Shown here one piece after another: positions 1 through 4,667 of a DNA stretch of 5,164 nucleotides. The translations under genes and the position numbers were made by a program. The stretch lies in assembly GCA_030606465.1 (NCBI GenBank), contig JAUWGL010000076.1, positions 1 to 5,164 of the forward strand, written 5' to 3'. The notes under the pieces were generated by a model. The model saw only the letters and a list, made by a program, of their open reading frames with translations. It ran no database searches and was not told where the DNA came from. Source of the stretch: Thermoplasmata archaeon. GTDB lineage: Archaea; Thermoplasmatota; E2; DHVEG-1. How positions within the stretch are numbered: the stretch's first letter is position 1; the number at the start of each line of letters is the position of its first letter.

Positions 1-77
1 AATATAAAATAACAAAAAAAGTATTGGTAAAAAACAAAAGAAATAATAGTAGAGCGGCTAGTTTTTAATAATGATGA

Positions 78-125
78 TTATATACAGGTTATACCGTTTT
101 ATTCCATTTTTAATGTGGAGGGTGA
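78..125 (+). promoter_or_regulatory. glnA promoter and ribosome binding site
   Basis: An archaeal TATA-like box, TTATATA, lies at 78-84. It predicts a transcript start near 105-108 and a leader of about 25 bases. A strong Shine-Dalgarno site, GGAGGGTGA (117-125), ends six bases before the ATG at 132 and fixes that start. I looked for the methanogen NrpR nitrogen operator (GGAA-N6-TTCC) and did not find it, so nitrogen control of this promoter cannot be read from the sequence. Bases 1-77 are AT-rich and hold no gene or clear repeat. Confidence 0.55.
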
Positions 126-131
126 ATCTAA

Positions 132-1469
132 ATGGAGAGTAAAAAGTATAGTGAAGAAGATGTTTTAACAATTGCAAAAAAAGAAAAGATGCTCTTTGTT
201 AGATTGCAATTTGTAGATATACTTGGAATGCCGAAAAATATAGTGATACCATCAACTAGGCTTGAAGAAGCATTGGATTGCGGCATACCTTTTGATGCGT
301 CTTCAATTGCGGGTTATGCAACCATTGAAGAATCAGATAAAATCGCCAAACCTGATCCGGAAAGTTTTGTAATTCTACCAGAGAGCATTGAAAAGAGAAA
401 AACTGCAAAACTTAATTGCGATATTTACGAGCCAAATGGAAAACGGTTTCTAGGAGACTGTAAGTATATTCTTGAAAAAGTTGTAAATAAAGCTAAAAAA
501 ATGGGATATATCTATAATACAGGGCCTGAATGCGAGTTCTTTTTGTTTAAAAAAAATGGTGATGATTCCACTTTAATACCAAATGATGCTGCAGGTTATT
601 TTGATCTTTCTCATCGTGATCTAGCTGAAGGTGTTCGTGCAGATATTTCTATCGCTCTTGATGCTTTTGGTATAAAAACATATACTTCGCATCATGAAGT
701 ATCGGATGGGCAACATGAAATAAACTTTCGTTATGCTGATGCACTAACAACTGCAGATAGAGTGATTACTTTAAAATATGTTACAAAAGTAATAGCTAGA
801 AAACATGAGCTACATGCCTCGTTTATGCCTAAGCCAATATTTGGTTTAAATGGGTCAGGTATGCACACTCATTTATCTCTTTTTACTACGAGTGGGAAAA
901 ATGCATTTCATAATCCAAAAGATAAAAATCAGTTAAGTCCTCTTGCAAAACAGTTTATTGCTGGGTTGTTAAAATATATTAAGAAAATCACTGCTATTCT
1001 TAATCCAACTGTGAATTCTTACAAACGGCTTGTTCCCGGATATGAAGCGCCAACTTATATTGCTTGGGCTAACCAGAATAGAAGTGCTTTAATTCGTATA
1101 CCTACTGGACGCGGGAATGGTACTCGATGTGAACTGCGTAGTCCTGATCTTTCTGGTAATCCCTATTTACAGTTTGCTGTTATGCTTGCAGCAGGATTAA
1201 AAGGGGTTGAAGAAAGATTGGATCCCCCTACTTCTGTTGAAAGAAATATTTATGCGTTGTCAGAAAAGGAGAGGGAGAAATATAATATTCATCATTTACC
1301 TGAAAGCCTGGGTCATGCGCTTTCTCTTATGGAGGATAGTAATCTATTGAAAGAAACACTTGGTGACCATGTTTTTAATAATTTTTTACATGTTAAACGA
1401 AGTGAATGGGCAAAATATAGAACTCAGGTTACCTCTTGGGAAATTGATAAGTATCTTCAGATTTTGTGA
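132..1469 (+). CDS. glnA: Glutamine synthetase, type I-alpha (GlnA)
   Basis: Cytoplasmic glutamine synthetase: ATP + glutamate + ammonia to glutamine, the main ammonium-assimilating step; the family forms dodecamers. The 445 residues match the usual I-alpha length (B. subtilis 444) and align end to end. An N-terminal beta-grasp domain covers about residues 15-100 and the catalytic domain about 105-445. Visible active-site residues are D55 and S58 (ammonium site), E133 and E135 (GPECEFF), E189, E196 (GQHEINF), H245 (GSGMHTHLS), R299, the flap E305 (VPGYEAP), R317, R322 and E334. The I-beta insertion and adenylylation tyrosine motif are absent; the C-terminus reads NIYALSEKER as in I-alpha enzymes. 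An oddity is that the SSIEGFVRIEESD feedback loop reads SSIAGYATIEESD here, so the arginine equivalent to B. subtilis R62 is T64. No glnK or amtB lies beside it. The start at 132 is supported by a strong Shine-Dalgarno site. Confidence 0.97.
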   Translation: MESKKYSEEDVLTIAKKEKMLFVRLQFVDILGMPKNIVIPSTRLEEALDCGIPFDASSIAGYATIEESDKIAKPDPESFVILPESIEKRKTAKLNCDIYEPNGKRFLGDCKYILEKVVNKAKKMGYIYNTGPECEFFLFKKNGDDSTLIPNDAAGYFDLSHRDLAEGVRADISIALDAFGIKTYTSHHEVSDGQHEINFRYADALTTADRVITLKYVTKVIARKHELHASFMPKPIFGLNGSGMHTHLSLFTTSGKNAFHNPKDKNQLSPLAKQFIAGLLKYIKKITAILNPTVNSYKRLVPGYEAPTYIAWANQNRSALIRIPTGRGNGTRCELRSPDLSGNPYLQFAVMLAAGLKGVEERLDPPTSVERNIYALSEKEREKYNIHHLPESLGHALSLMEDSNLLKETLGDHVFNNFLHVKRSEWAKYRTQVTSWEIDKYLQIL

Positions 1470-1517
1470 TTTTTTAAGGTATGTTCAATACAGATTTATA
1501 TCCCATGGTTTTCTTTG
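1470..1517 (+). terminator. Oligo-T tracts after glnA
   Basis: A T6 tract (1470-1475) follows the glnA stop codon directly, and a second T-rich stretch lies at 1508-1517. Archaeal termination often needs only oligo-T in the coding strand, so these probably end the glnA transcript ahead of the next promoter. No stable hairpin accompanies them. Confidence 0.35.
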
Positions 1518-1526
1518 TTAAGTAAA

Positions 1527-1562
1527 TATTATAAATTGGTTATTGTATTCTGCATTTAGGTG
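1527..1562 (+). promoter_or_regulatory. Promoter and RBS of the winged-helix operon
   Basis: An AT-rich TATA-like stretch, TATTATAAAT (1527-1536), predicts a transcript start around 1557. The Shine-Dalgarno site AGGTG (1558-1562) leaves nine bases before the ATG at 1572. An in-frame GTG at 1560 lies inside this site and so is not a credible start. The leader would be very short, about 15 bases. Confidence 0.4.
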
Positions 1563-1571
1563 GTTTGTGTT

Positions 1572-2018
1572 ATGGGTTTTGAAATGCAGATTGTGAGTAA
1601 TACGCCGTTAGTTGGTGAGAATGACCCTGATATTGTTGCAAAAAAGTTTTTTGAGCAGATTGGTTACTTGTCTAAGGGTGCTGATCCAGATATCCCGTAC
1701 AAGATTTTTGCGGATTTCTTTATAAAGCATCCTAATAAGGCATGGTATGTTGATGAGATTTCTGCAAAGTTGAAAACATCCCGGCCAACGGTTTATAGAC
1801 ATTTGAATAAGCTTAAAGGTTTTGATATCCTTGAAGAAGTTCAGATTTTTGATGAGAATACTCAGCAAAATAAAAAGGCTTATCGTCTCCGTTATGGAAA
1901 CATTCAAAAAGCCTGGAACTTTGTGGAGGCACATCTTAAAGTAGCGATAGAGAATTATGGTAAAACTGTTGAGCATTTGCAGAGCCTTATTGAGAAGGAA
2001 AGGAAGGATGTTAAATGA
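1572..2018 (+). CDS. Winged helix-turn-helix transcription regulator
   Basis: A 148-residue DNA-binding protein of the broad ArsR-like winged-helix type. The helix-turn-helix spans about residues 57-82 (VDEISAKLKTSRPTVYRHLNK), with a recognition helix near 70-81. A beta wing follows at about 86-107 (EEVQIFDENTQQNKKAYRLR). Residues 110-146 form a long amphipathic helical tail suited to dimerisation. The first 35 residues look like an extra N-terminal helix. I see no cysteine cluster, metal site or ligand domain, so the signal is unknown. The start at 1572 was chosen because AGGTG sits nine bases upstream; a longer form from GTG 1560 would overlap that site. The stop overlaps the next start by ATGA, so the two genes are one translationally coupled operon. 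Whether it controls its own operon or the paired promoters downstream cannot be told from this window. Confidence 0.8.
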   Translation: MGFEMQIVSNTPLVGENDPDIVAKKFFEQIGYLSKGADPDIPYKIFADFFIKHPNKAWYVDEISAKLKTSRPTVYRHLNKLKGFDILEEVQIFDENTQQNKKAYRLRYGNIQKAWNFVEAHLKVAIENYGKTVEHLQSLIEKERKDVK

Positions 2019-2299
2019 ACAAAGAGAATAAGATGGAATTAACAGAAGGATCGGAGTATAAAATTTTGTCTCTTGGTGCAAGAGATAACATGCTTGAAAC
2101 TGAAGGCATATTCAAAGGTTTTATTAACATAGGTGTTGATGAAACAGGTCTTCTGATGGAGCTTAATCATAAACACGGGGAGATGGCAGGTAAAACCAGG
2201 ATTGTACCTTTACATGTGTTGCTTGCAATTGATATTCTAAAAATAGAGGAAAACGATAAAAAAGATGATGACAGAGGCGTGTCACATTACGTCGGATAA
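2015..2299 (+). CDS. Small conserved-looking protein, unknown function
   Basis: A 94-residue protein I cannot assign to a named family, although its pattern looks like a conserved euryarchaeal type. A core of about residues 8-78 has alternating strand-like segments (YKILSLGARDN, ETEGIFKGFINIG, GLLMEL, GKTRIVPLHVLLAIDIL), which could form a small beta-barrel of Sm or OB kind; that fold is inference. The tail (79-94) is charged and acidic, with EENDKKDDD and then SHYVG. There is no cysteine, signal peptide or membrane segment, so it should be cytoplasmic. The ATG overlaps the regulator's stop (ATGA, 2015-2018) and AAGGA lies six bases upstream at 2004-2008. An internal ATG at 2033 has no comparable site. 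The tight coupling suggests that it works with, or modulates, the winged-helix protein. Confidence 0.8.
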   Translation: MNKENKMELTEGSEYKILSLGARDNMLETEGIFKGFINIGVDETGLLMELNHKHGEMAGKTRIVPLHVLLAIDILKIEENDKKDDDRGVSHYVG

Positions 2300-2320
2300 T
2301 AAAAACCGTTGATAAAACAT

Positions 2321-2338
2321 CTTTTTCTATCTTTTTTT
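2321..2338 (+). terminator. Oligo-T terminator of the regulator operon
   Basis: T5 (2322-2326) and T7 (2332-2338) lie 22-39 bases after the stop codon at 2299, with no stable stem. This is the usual look of a factor-light archaeal terminator and separates the operon from the transporter remnant. Confidence 0.55.
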
Positions 2339-2369
2339 AAATTTATGCTATAATATTTATCAGTAGTTA

Positions 2370-2377
2370 TTTATATT
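2370..2377 (+). promoter_or_regulatory. Possible TATA box for the transporter remnant
   Basis: TTTATATT at 2370-2377 would place a transcript start at about 2398-2402, only a few bases before the ATG at 2405. No Shine-Dalgarno site lies before that ATG, so the original gene may have been read as a near-leaderless transcript. A second TATA-like string, TATAATATTT (2349-2358), is an alternative. Confidence 0.35.
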
Positions 2378-2404
2378 GGTTGTTTCTTTTTTATAACTGG
2401 TTTA

Positions 2405-2746
2405 ATGCCAAAGAAAAAACAATCTATCATCAGACTTGGCTCTGTTTCTAAAAAATATAGTGATTACGGGAATGTAGTCAATGCGTTAGATGACATGTCT
2501 CTTGAGATTTACCCTGGGGAGTTTGTTTCTATTATCAGGCCATCTGGTAGTGGTTGGTATGGCATTAGTGTGGAGTTTATAGCGGGGACTCAGTTAAAAA
2601 TTGGTTTTATTATTAACTGGCGTACTCTTGTTATAGCTTTGCTGTTGCCTATGTTGGTTTCTGTTTTGGCAGCAGCTGTGCCTGCTAAAAAAACAGCTAT
2701 GCTTTCCCCTGTTGAAGCACTTAGGAAAGGAGAGCTTGCATTATAA
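2405..2746 (+). pseudogene. ABC ATPase-permease chimera left by internal deletion
   Basis: This 113-codon open frame is two gene ends joined. Residues 1-50 are the start of a LolD/MacB-type ABC ATPase (LGSVSKKYSDYGNVVNALDDMSLEIYPGEFVSII) up to the Walker A loop. That loop should read GPSGSGKST but reads RPSGSGWYG, so the ATP-binding lysine is gone. From about residue 52 the sequence is the C-terminus of an FtsX/MacB permease: periplasmic-side residues, then NWRTLVIALLLPMLVSVLAA as the last membrane helix, ending in the family's typical VPAKKTAMLSPVEALRKGE. The Q-loop, LSGGQ signature, Walker B, H-loop and nearly all of the permease are missing. The simplest reading is one in-frame deletion through two adjacent genes, with the join near 2552-2558. 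It cannot hydrolyse ATP. A translated one-helix product is possible, but no function is evident. Confidence 0.85.
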
Positions 2747-2883
2747 AAACTGTAAAATTACAATTTTTTATGATATGCATCGTTGTAGGGTGGGGTTTAG
2801 GCCTTTGGAGTGAAATCAATGTAAAAAACATGTTTTTTTCCATTTTGACGTTTTCACAGAGCAGGTTTAAATACTATCGCTGA
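2743..2883 (+). pseudogene. Remnant of a third transporter-operon gene (signal peptide end)
   Basis: Reading from ATA at 2743 gives a basic start (KTVK) and a hydrophobic run (LQFFMICIVVGWGLGLW), which looks like a signal peptide or membrane anchor. The frame then ends after about 22 more residues at the TGA at 2881-2883. AGGAG (2728-2732) lies ten bases upstream of 2743, and the chimera's stop there reads ATAA where coupled genes have ATGA. One G-to-A change would turn ATGA into ATAA, removing this start while keeping the upstream stop. I infer a former exported partner of the ABC system, now truncated and without a start. ATG 2770 could open a 37-codon frame but has no ribosome binding site. 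The identity of the parent gene is unknown. Confidence 0.4.
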
Positions 2884-2887
2884 CAAA
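2841..2887 (+). promoter_or_regulatory. Response-regulator promoter with repeated operator half-sites
   Basis: A TATA box, TTTAAATA (2866-2873), is preceded by CATTTTGAC (2841-2849) and TTTTCACA (2851-2858) and followed by TGACAAA (2881-2887). Every element keeps the same spacing in the acyltransferase promoter at 3428-3474. The transcript start is expected near 2892-2896, with GGTG (2897-2900) as ribosome binding site for ATG 2907. The promoter overlaps the end of the decayed third transporter gene. Confidence 0.6.
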
Positions 2888-2906
2888 AATTAATACGGTG
2901 GGTTCG

Positions 2907-3359
2907 ATGGCGGAGGAAAATAAAAAAAATGAAGTAGAGATATTATTAGTAGAAGATAACGAAGCTGATGCTAAATTAATGGCGTTGGCATTTAAAAAGT
3001 ACAAAGTAATCGAGTCAGGCAAGGTACATGTTGTAAAGGATGGTATTGCGGCTTTACAATACATATTTGGCGATAAGAATGAAGATGAATTTTTCCTAAA
3101 TCATTGTCCTAGTTTGATTATTCTTGATTTGAAGTTTTCTGAATTACATGGATTGGATGTACTAAAAAAGATAAAAACACATAAAATTGCAAGGAACATC
3201 CCAATAGTTATCTTAACAAATTCAGATAAAAAAACAGATTGGTTAGATGCTTATTCTCTGGGTGCTGATACTTATTTATGTAAATCTGGAGAACTTGGTC
3301 AACTTATTGAGGTAGCGGGTTGGGCTATATTAGAAGACACGTCTATTAGTTATCAGTAA
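2907..3359 (+). CDS. Single-domain response regulator, CheY/Rcp1-like
   Basis: A stand-alone receiver domain of 150 residues that takes phosphate from a histidine kinase and passes the signal by protein contact, since there is no output domain. Visible residues are the acidic pair E16 D17 (LLVEDNEAD), the phospho-acceptor D74 (LIILDLKF), the switch threonine T104 (VILTNSD), aromatic Y123 and lysine K126. The receiver's usual proline after that lysine is S127 here (YLCKSGEL). The long beta2-alpha2 region and the ILTNSDKKTDWLDAYSLGADTYL segment resemble the Rcp1 group that partners phytochrome-like or PAS kinases. No kinase lies in the window, so it is an orphan here. ATG 2907 was preferred over GTG 2898 because GGTG (2897-2900) sits six bases before it. 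The gene has its own promoter, whose pattern is shared with the next gene. Confidence 0.93.
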   Translation: MAEENKKNEVEILLVEDNEADAKLMALAFKKYKVIESGKVHVVKDGIAALQYIFGDKNEDEFFLNHCPSLIILDLKFSELHGLDVLKKIKTHKIARNIPIVILTNSDKKTDWLDAYSLGADTYLCKSGELGQLIEVAGWAILEDTSISYQ

Positions 3360-3427
3360 TAACTGTTTATATGTAAACCTGCAGATCTTATTCATTAAGA
3401 ACAGTGATACTTGATCTCAACTTTTTT

Positions 3428-3474
3428 CATTTTGACATTTTGACACGTTACTTTTAAATATAATTAATGTCAAA
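3428..3474 (+). promoter_or_regulatory. Acyltransferase promoter with TATA-centred inverted repeat
   Basis: The TATA box TTTAAATA (3453-3460) is flanked by TTTGACA (3439-3445) and its exact reverse complement TGTCAAA (3468-3474). The midpoint of the repeat, 3456.5, is also the midpoint of the TATA box. A further direct copy lies upstream, giving ATTTTGAC twice in a row (3429-3436, 3437-3444). The arrangement matches the response-regulator promoter base for base in spacing. The rest of the gap 3360-3541 holds only a T6 tract (3422-3427), which may end the upstream transcript, and purine-rich sequence before the next start. Confidence 0.65.
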
Positions 3475-3541
3475 CGTTAGCAAGATACATAGTATCAGTA
3501 TAGTTGTTTAGGTGGACGGAAAGAGGAGAGAGAAGAATTAA

Positions 3542-4327
3542 ATGGACTTGAAACATCAAGTAAAAAAGATGCTTATTAAAACTCCTTCAAAAAGATTCAT
3601 CGAAATAGATTTACTCAGGGGCTTAGCTATCCTATTAATGGTGTTTGGTCACATATTGTGGGATTTAGATTACTATGGCGTGGTTCCCCTAGATAACGAT
3701 GTGTATTCTGTTTTCCAAAAGACGGCTCCTCCGCTTTTTTTCTTGTTAATAGGCATGTGCATAATTATAGGCATAAAGAAAAAAGAATTTCAAAACACAT
3801 ATGATGAAAACAAATACTACAGACATCTTATTTTTCGAGGGTTAAAAATATTTAGTTTAGGTATGGTCCTTACAATGATTACAATGATATTCCTCCCGGA
3901 AAGACCTATAATGTTTGGAGTGCTACATTGCATAGGTCTTTCAATCGTTTTATGTGTGCCTTTCTTAAAATACAGAAATTACAATATTCTGTTTTCAATG
4001 TCATTTATATCTGCAGGGGTTTTGCTAAACCAATTCGTTGTTGAAAAACCAACCATATTTCATTTAGCAGTTGGACTGCACCAAGCAGACACATGGAAAT
4101 ATACTATTGATTACTTCCCCTTGCTTCCTTGGTTTGGACTTTGTCTATTAGGATTTGTAATAGGCGACTGGTTGTACTGTGGCGATAAAAGAATCTTTAG
4201 AATGCCAGACCTTTCAAAATACAGGCCTGCAAAAATGTTTTCTTGGCTTGGACAACATTCTCTAGGTATCTACTTACTGCATCAGCCTGTTATCGCCGGT
4301 GTTTTAATAATATATGGACATCTTTAG
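3542..4327 (+). CDS. DUF1624 / HGSNAT-type membrane acyltransferase
   Basis: A 261-residue integral membrane protein of the DUF1624 family, related to the catalytic domain of heparan-alpha-glucosaminide N-acetyltransferase and to acyltransferase-3 proteins. These proteins are thought to move acyl groups across the membrane onto sugars; the substrate in archaea is unknown. The family's opening motif is clear at residues 19-38 (FIEIDLLRGLAILLMVFGHI), with R26 and H37. Later landmarks are GVLHCIGLS (126-134, H129), DYFPLLPWFG (190-199) and LGQHSLGIYLLHQP (236-249). About seven membrane helices fit, near 27-41, 62-78, 98-118, 124-142, 148-165, 194-210 and 235-258. Length is typical, so it appears intact. 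GAGGAG (3523-3528) lies 13 bases before the ATG, a little far. It has its own promoter and converges on cdc6. A role in cell-surface glycan or lipid modification is inference. Confidence 0.9.
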   Translation: MDLKHQVKKMLIKTPSKRFIEIDLLRGLAILLMVFGHILWDLDYYGVVPLDNDVYSVFQKTAPPLFFLLIGMCIIIGIKKKEFQNTYDENKYYRHLIFRGLKIFSLGMVLTMITMIFLPERPIMFGVLHCIGLSIVLCVPFLKYRNYNILFSMSFISAGVLLNQFVVEKPTIFHLAVGLHQADTWKYTIDYFPLLPWFGLCLLGFVIGDWLYCGDKRIFRMPDLSKYRPAKMFSWLGQHSLGIYLLHQPVIAGVLIIYGHL

Positions 4328-4383
4328 ATTTTTAGAATTTTTAATTTTTGTTTTTCAATTTTTATTGGATGTTTGAAAAATTG
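4328..4383 (+). terminator. Multi-T-tract terminator with AT-rich hairpin
   Basis: Five T5 tracts occur within 35 bases just after the acyltransferase stop (4329-4333, 4338-4342, 4345-4349, 4351-4355, 4359-4363). An 8-bp perfect stem, CAATTTTT (4356-4363) with AAAAATTG (4376-4383), closes a 12-base loop. This is a strong archaeal-type terminator and could act on both strands, stopping cdc6 read-through as well. Confidence 0.65.
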
Positions 4384-4420
4384 TAAAAGTTTATGTATGC
4401 TAATTGCATTCCAAAAAAAC

Positions 4421-4588
4421 GGGGGAATTTGGTGGACCAGCTGATATGGTAAAGGATGGGTCTTCCATTGCCGATTCCTCAATAAAAATGGTGTTTGGAG
4501 TTGAGGGGGACCAAATACGATTCATAACACGTGGATATCATGAGAAACCATGAAAAAATATAAAAAAACTAGAACGCCCGATTCCCCC
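4421..4588. other. G-tract cluster in the convergent intergenic region
   Basis: G5 tracts occur at 4421-4425 and 4505-4509 on the plus strand and at 4584-4588 on the minus strand, in otherwise AT-rich DNA. GGGGGAAT occurs at 4421-4428 and, reversed, at 4581-4588. Archaeal origin recognition boxes end in a G-tract, and cdc6 is adjacent. The full ORB consensus is not present, however, and this is the 3' side of cdc6. The first two tracts also fall within the possible small frame. The stretch 4554-4667 holds no gene. Confidence 0.2.
4446..4553 (+). CDS. Possible 35-residue small protein
   Basis: A short frame from ATG 4446 to TGA 4551-4553 encodes 35 residues with protein-like composition, for example GSSIADSSIKMVFGVEGDQI followed by RFITRGYHEKP. 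The GGTGGA at 4431-4436 sits nine bases before the start, and a weak TATA-like TTTATGTA (4390-4397) predicts a transcript start near 4420. The frame is open further upstream to TTG 4404 after a stop at 4401-4403, adding residues such as GEFGGPAD that also look coding. It is GC-richer than its flanks. It may be a real small protein or the surviving piece of a decayed gene. I do not recognise it, and a frame this short can arise by chance. Confidence 0.3.
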   Translation: MVKDGSSIADSSIKMVFGVEGDQIRFITRGYHEKP

Positions 4589-4620
4589 ACCATCATCTCC
4601 TATTCTCCTCTTTTTTAAAT

Positions 4621-4630
4621 TGTCAAAATG
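4621..4630 (-). promoter_or_regulatory. Isolated CATTTTGACA half-site
   Basis: Read on the minus strand, 4621-4630 is CATTTTGACA, the same string as in the two paired promoters. It is followed by ATTTAAAAAAG rather than by a second half-site and TATA box at the conserved spacing. No gene starts after it on that strand, so it may be a lone binding site or chance. Confidence 0.2.
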
Positions 4631-4641
4631 ATAGTTTAAAC

Positions 4642-4646
4642 AAAAA
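4642..4646 (-). terminator. Short T-tract after cdc6
   Basis: On the minus strand a T5 tract lies 22-26 bases past the cdc6 stop, followed by GTTTAAAC. It is a weak oligo-T terminator candidate; the hairpin and T-tracts at 4328-4383 may back it up. Confidence 0.25.
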
Positions 4647-4667
4647 TAGAGACAAAGAATGCAGAAA

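Noticed and set aside
1608..2081. 157-codon open frame on the minus strand
   Set aside because: It lies antisense to the winged-helix gene and the start of the next gene. Its translation is rich in isoleucine, leucine and asparagine with no recognisable motif, as expected for the shadow of AT-rich coding sequence.
2752..2769. Hairpin terminator after the transporter chimera
   Set aside because: CTGTAAAATTACAATTTTTT contains TGTAA/TTACA followed by T6. The loop would be only two bases and the stem five, too weak to call. The same bases are better read as the start of the decayed third gene.
2898..2909. GTG 2898 as the response-regulator start
   Set aside because: No Shine-Dalgarno site precedes it, whereas its own GGTG region serves ATG 2907 at good spacing. 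The extra residues (MGS) add nothing to the fold.
2867..3064. 65-codon open frame on the minus strand
   Set aside because: It is antisense to the response regulator, whose motifs are unambiguous. The serine- and threonine-rich translation has no sign of selection.
3365..3400. Short inverted repeats GTTTA/TAAAC and TCTTA/TAAGA after the response regulator
   Set aside because: Each has only five base pairs in AT-rich sequence. They are not repeated elsewhere in the window and have no T-tract directly after them, so chance is a sufficient explanation.
4408..4426. Origin recognition box
   Set aside because: ATTCCAAAAAAACGGGGGA recalls the outline of an ORB (TTCCA...AAAC...GGGGG). It lacks the central GTGGAAAC core and the correct spacing, has no clear second copy, and lies downstream of cdc6 rather than upstream.
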